From Croceivirga sp. (lineage in GTDB: Bacteria > Bacteroidota > Bacteroidia > Flavobacteriales > Flavobacteriaceae), in contig JANQRG010000049.1 in the NCBI GenBank assembly GCA_028284665.1, positions 1-39,977 of the forward strand: a stretch of 39,977 nt of DNA, in the 5' to 3' direction. The translations under genes and the position numbers were made by a program. Numbering within the stretch: the stretch's first letter is position 1; each line of letters starts with the position of its first letter. Under the pieces are notes generated by a model that was not told where the DNA came from, did no database searches, and was given only the letters and a program-made list of their open reading frames with translations. Below, piece after piece: positions 39,920 to 39,977 of this stretch.

Positions 39920-39977
39920 ATGGAAATTAAGTTTATAAACGGTCCTTTCTTCCGGAGGAAAGAAATCCTACTGTTTA
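39920..39977 (+). CDS. Start of probable SusC/RagA-type TonB-dependent receptor (cut by window)
   Basis: An ATG at 39920 opens a frame that stays open to the right edge, 19 codons: MEIKFINGPFFRRKEILLF. A basic stretch leading into a hydrophobic run fits the beginning of a long signal peptide. Position directly after a FecI-like sigma/FecR pair, on the same strand, makes a SusC/RagA-family receptor the expected product. That identity is inferred from context; the visible residues alone do not prove it. Confidence 0.5.
   Translation, partial: MEIKFINGPFFRRKEILLF

Overview
The window reads as chromosomal DNA of a marine-type Bacteroidota, most likely a Flavobacteriaceae member. Reasons: AT-rich genes with weak ribosome binding sites, promoters carrying the Bacteroidota -7 box TAnnTTTG, TonB-dependent receptors with carboxypeptidase-regulatory N-termini, a FecI-like sigma/FecR pair followed by the start of what is probably a SusC-type receptor, membrane-bound AraC regulators, LytS/LytTR two-component pairs and a secreted sulfatase. 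No rRNA, tRNA, CRISPR array, insertion sequence or phage gene was seen.

Layout. (1) 1-4787, minus strand: a porin-like protein (cut by the left edge) behind a sulfatase, a second porin-like protein, and a small protein with an ion channel. (2) 4908-10730: a 1687-residue fusion of pseudokinase, AAA ATPase, TPR-like helices, GAF and LytS-type histidine kinase, convergent with a LytTR response regulator. (3) 10809-11438: a 1-Cys peroxiredoxin. (4) 11603-19818, plus strand: two repeats of [membrane AraC regulator + CPBP membrane protease], then a DUF2807 lipoprotein, a TonB receptor and a SYLF protein. (5) 20148-21065: a LamG-like lipoprotein. (6) 21116-23565, minus: a SigZ locus with two Cys-rich companions, one a 57-residue protein. 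(7) 23901-34656: a third membrane AraC regulator, a MacB/FtsX-type ABC transporter with a serine hydrolase, and a LytS/LytTR pair divergent from an outer-membrane beta-barrel protein. (8) 34702-37231: a divergent pair, a secreted ConA-like protein and a predicted transmembrane one-component regulator. (9) 37787-39977: sigma factor, FecR anti-sigma factor and the first 19 codons of a probable receptor, separated by small repeats.

How it may work together. The strongest signals are regulatory. Three minus-strand promoters beside the giant kinase share one geometry: two 10-bp half-sites 21 bp apart, then exactly 31 bp, then a -7 box. That is the layout expected of a LytTR activator, so the sulfatase/porin genes, the second porin and the channel operon may form the regulon of the neighbouring kinase/LytTR pair. 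The second LytS/LytTR pair has a mirror arrangement of a different half-site in its divergent promoter region. The SigZ locus has two near-identical ECF-type promoters (GCATCA, 14 bp, CGTCTT, then 36 nt to the ATG) in front of its two Cys-rich genes. The last divergent pair has three tandem 11-bp repeats. All of these are read from sequence only; function is inference.
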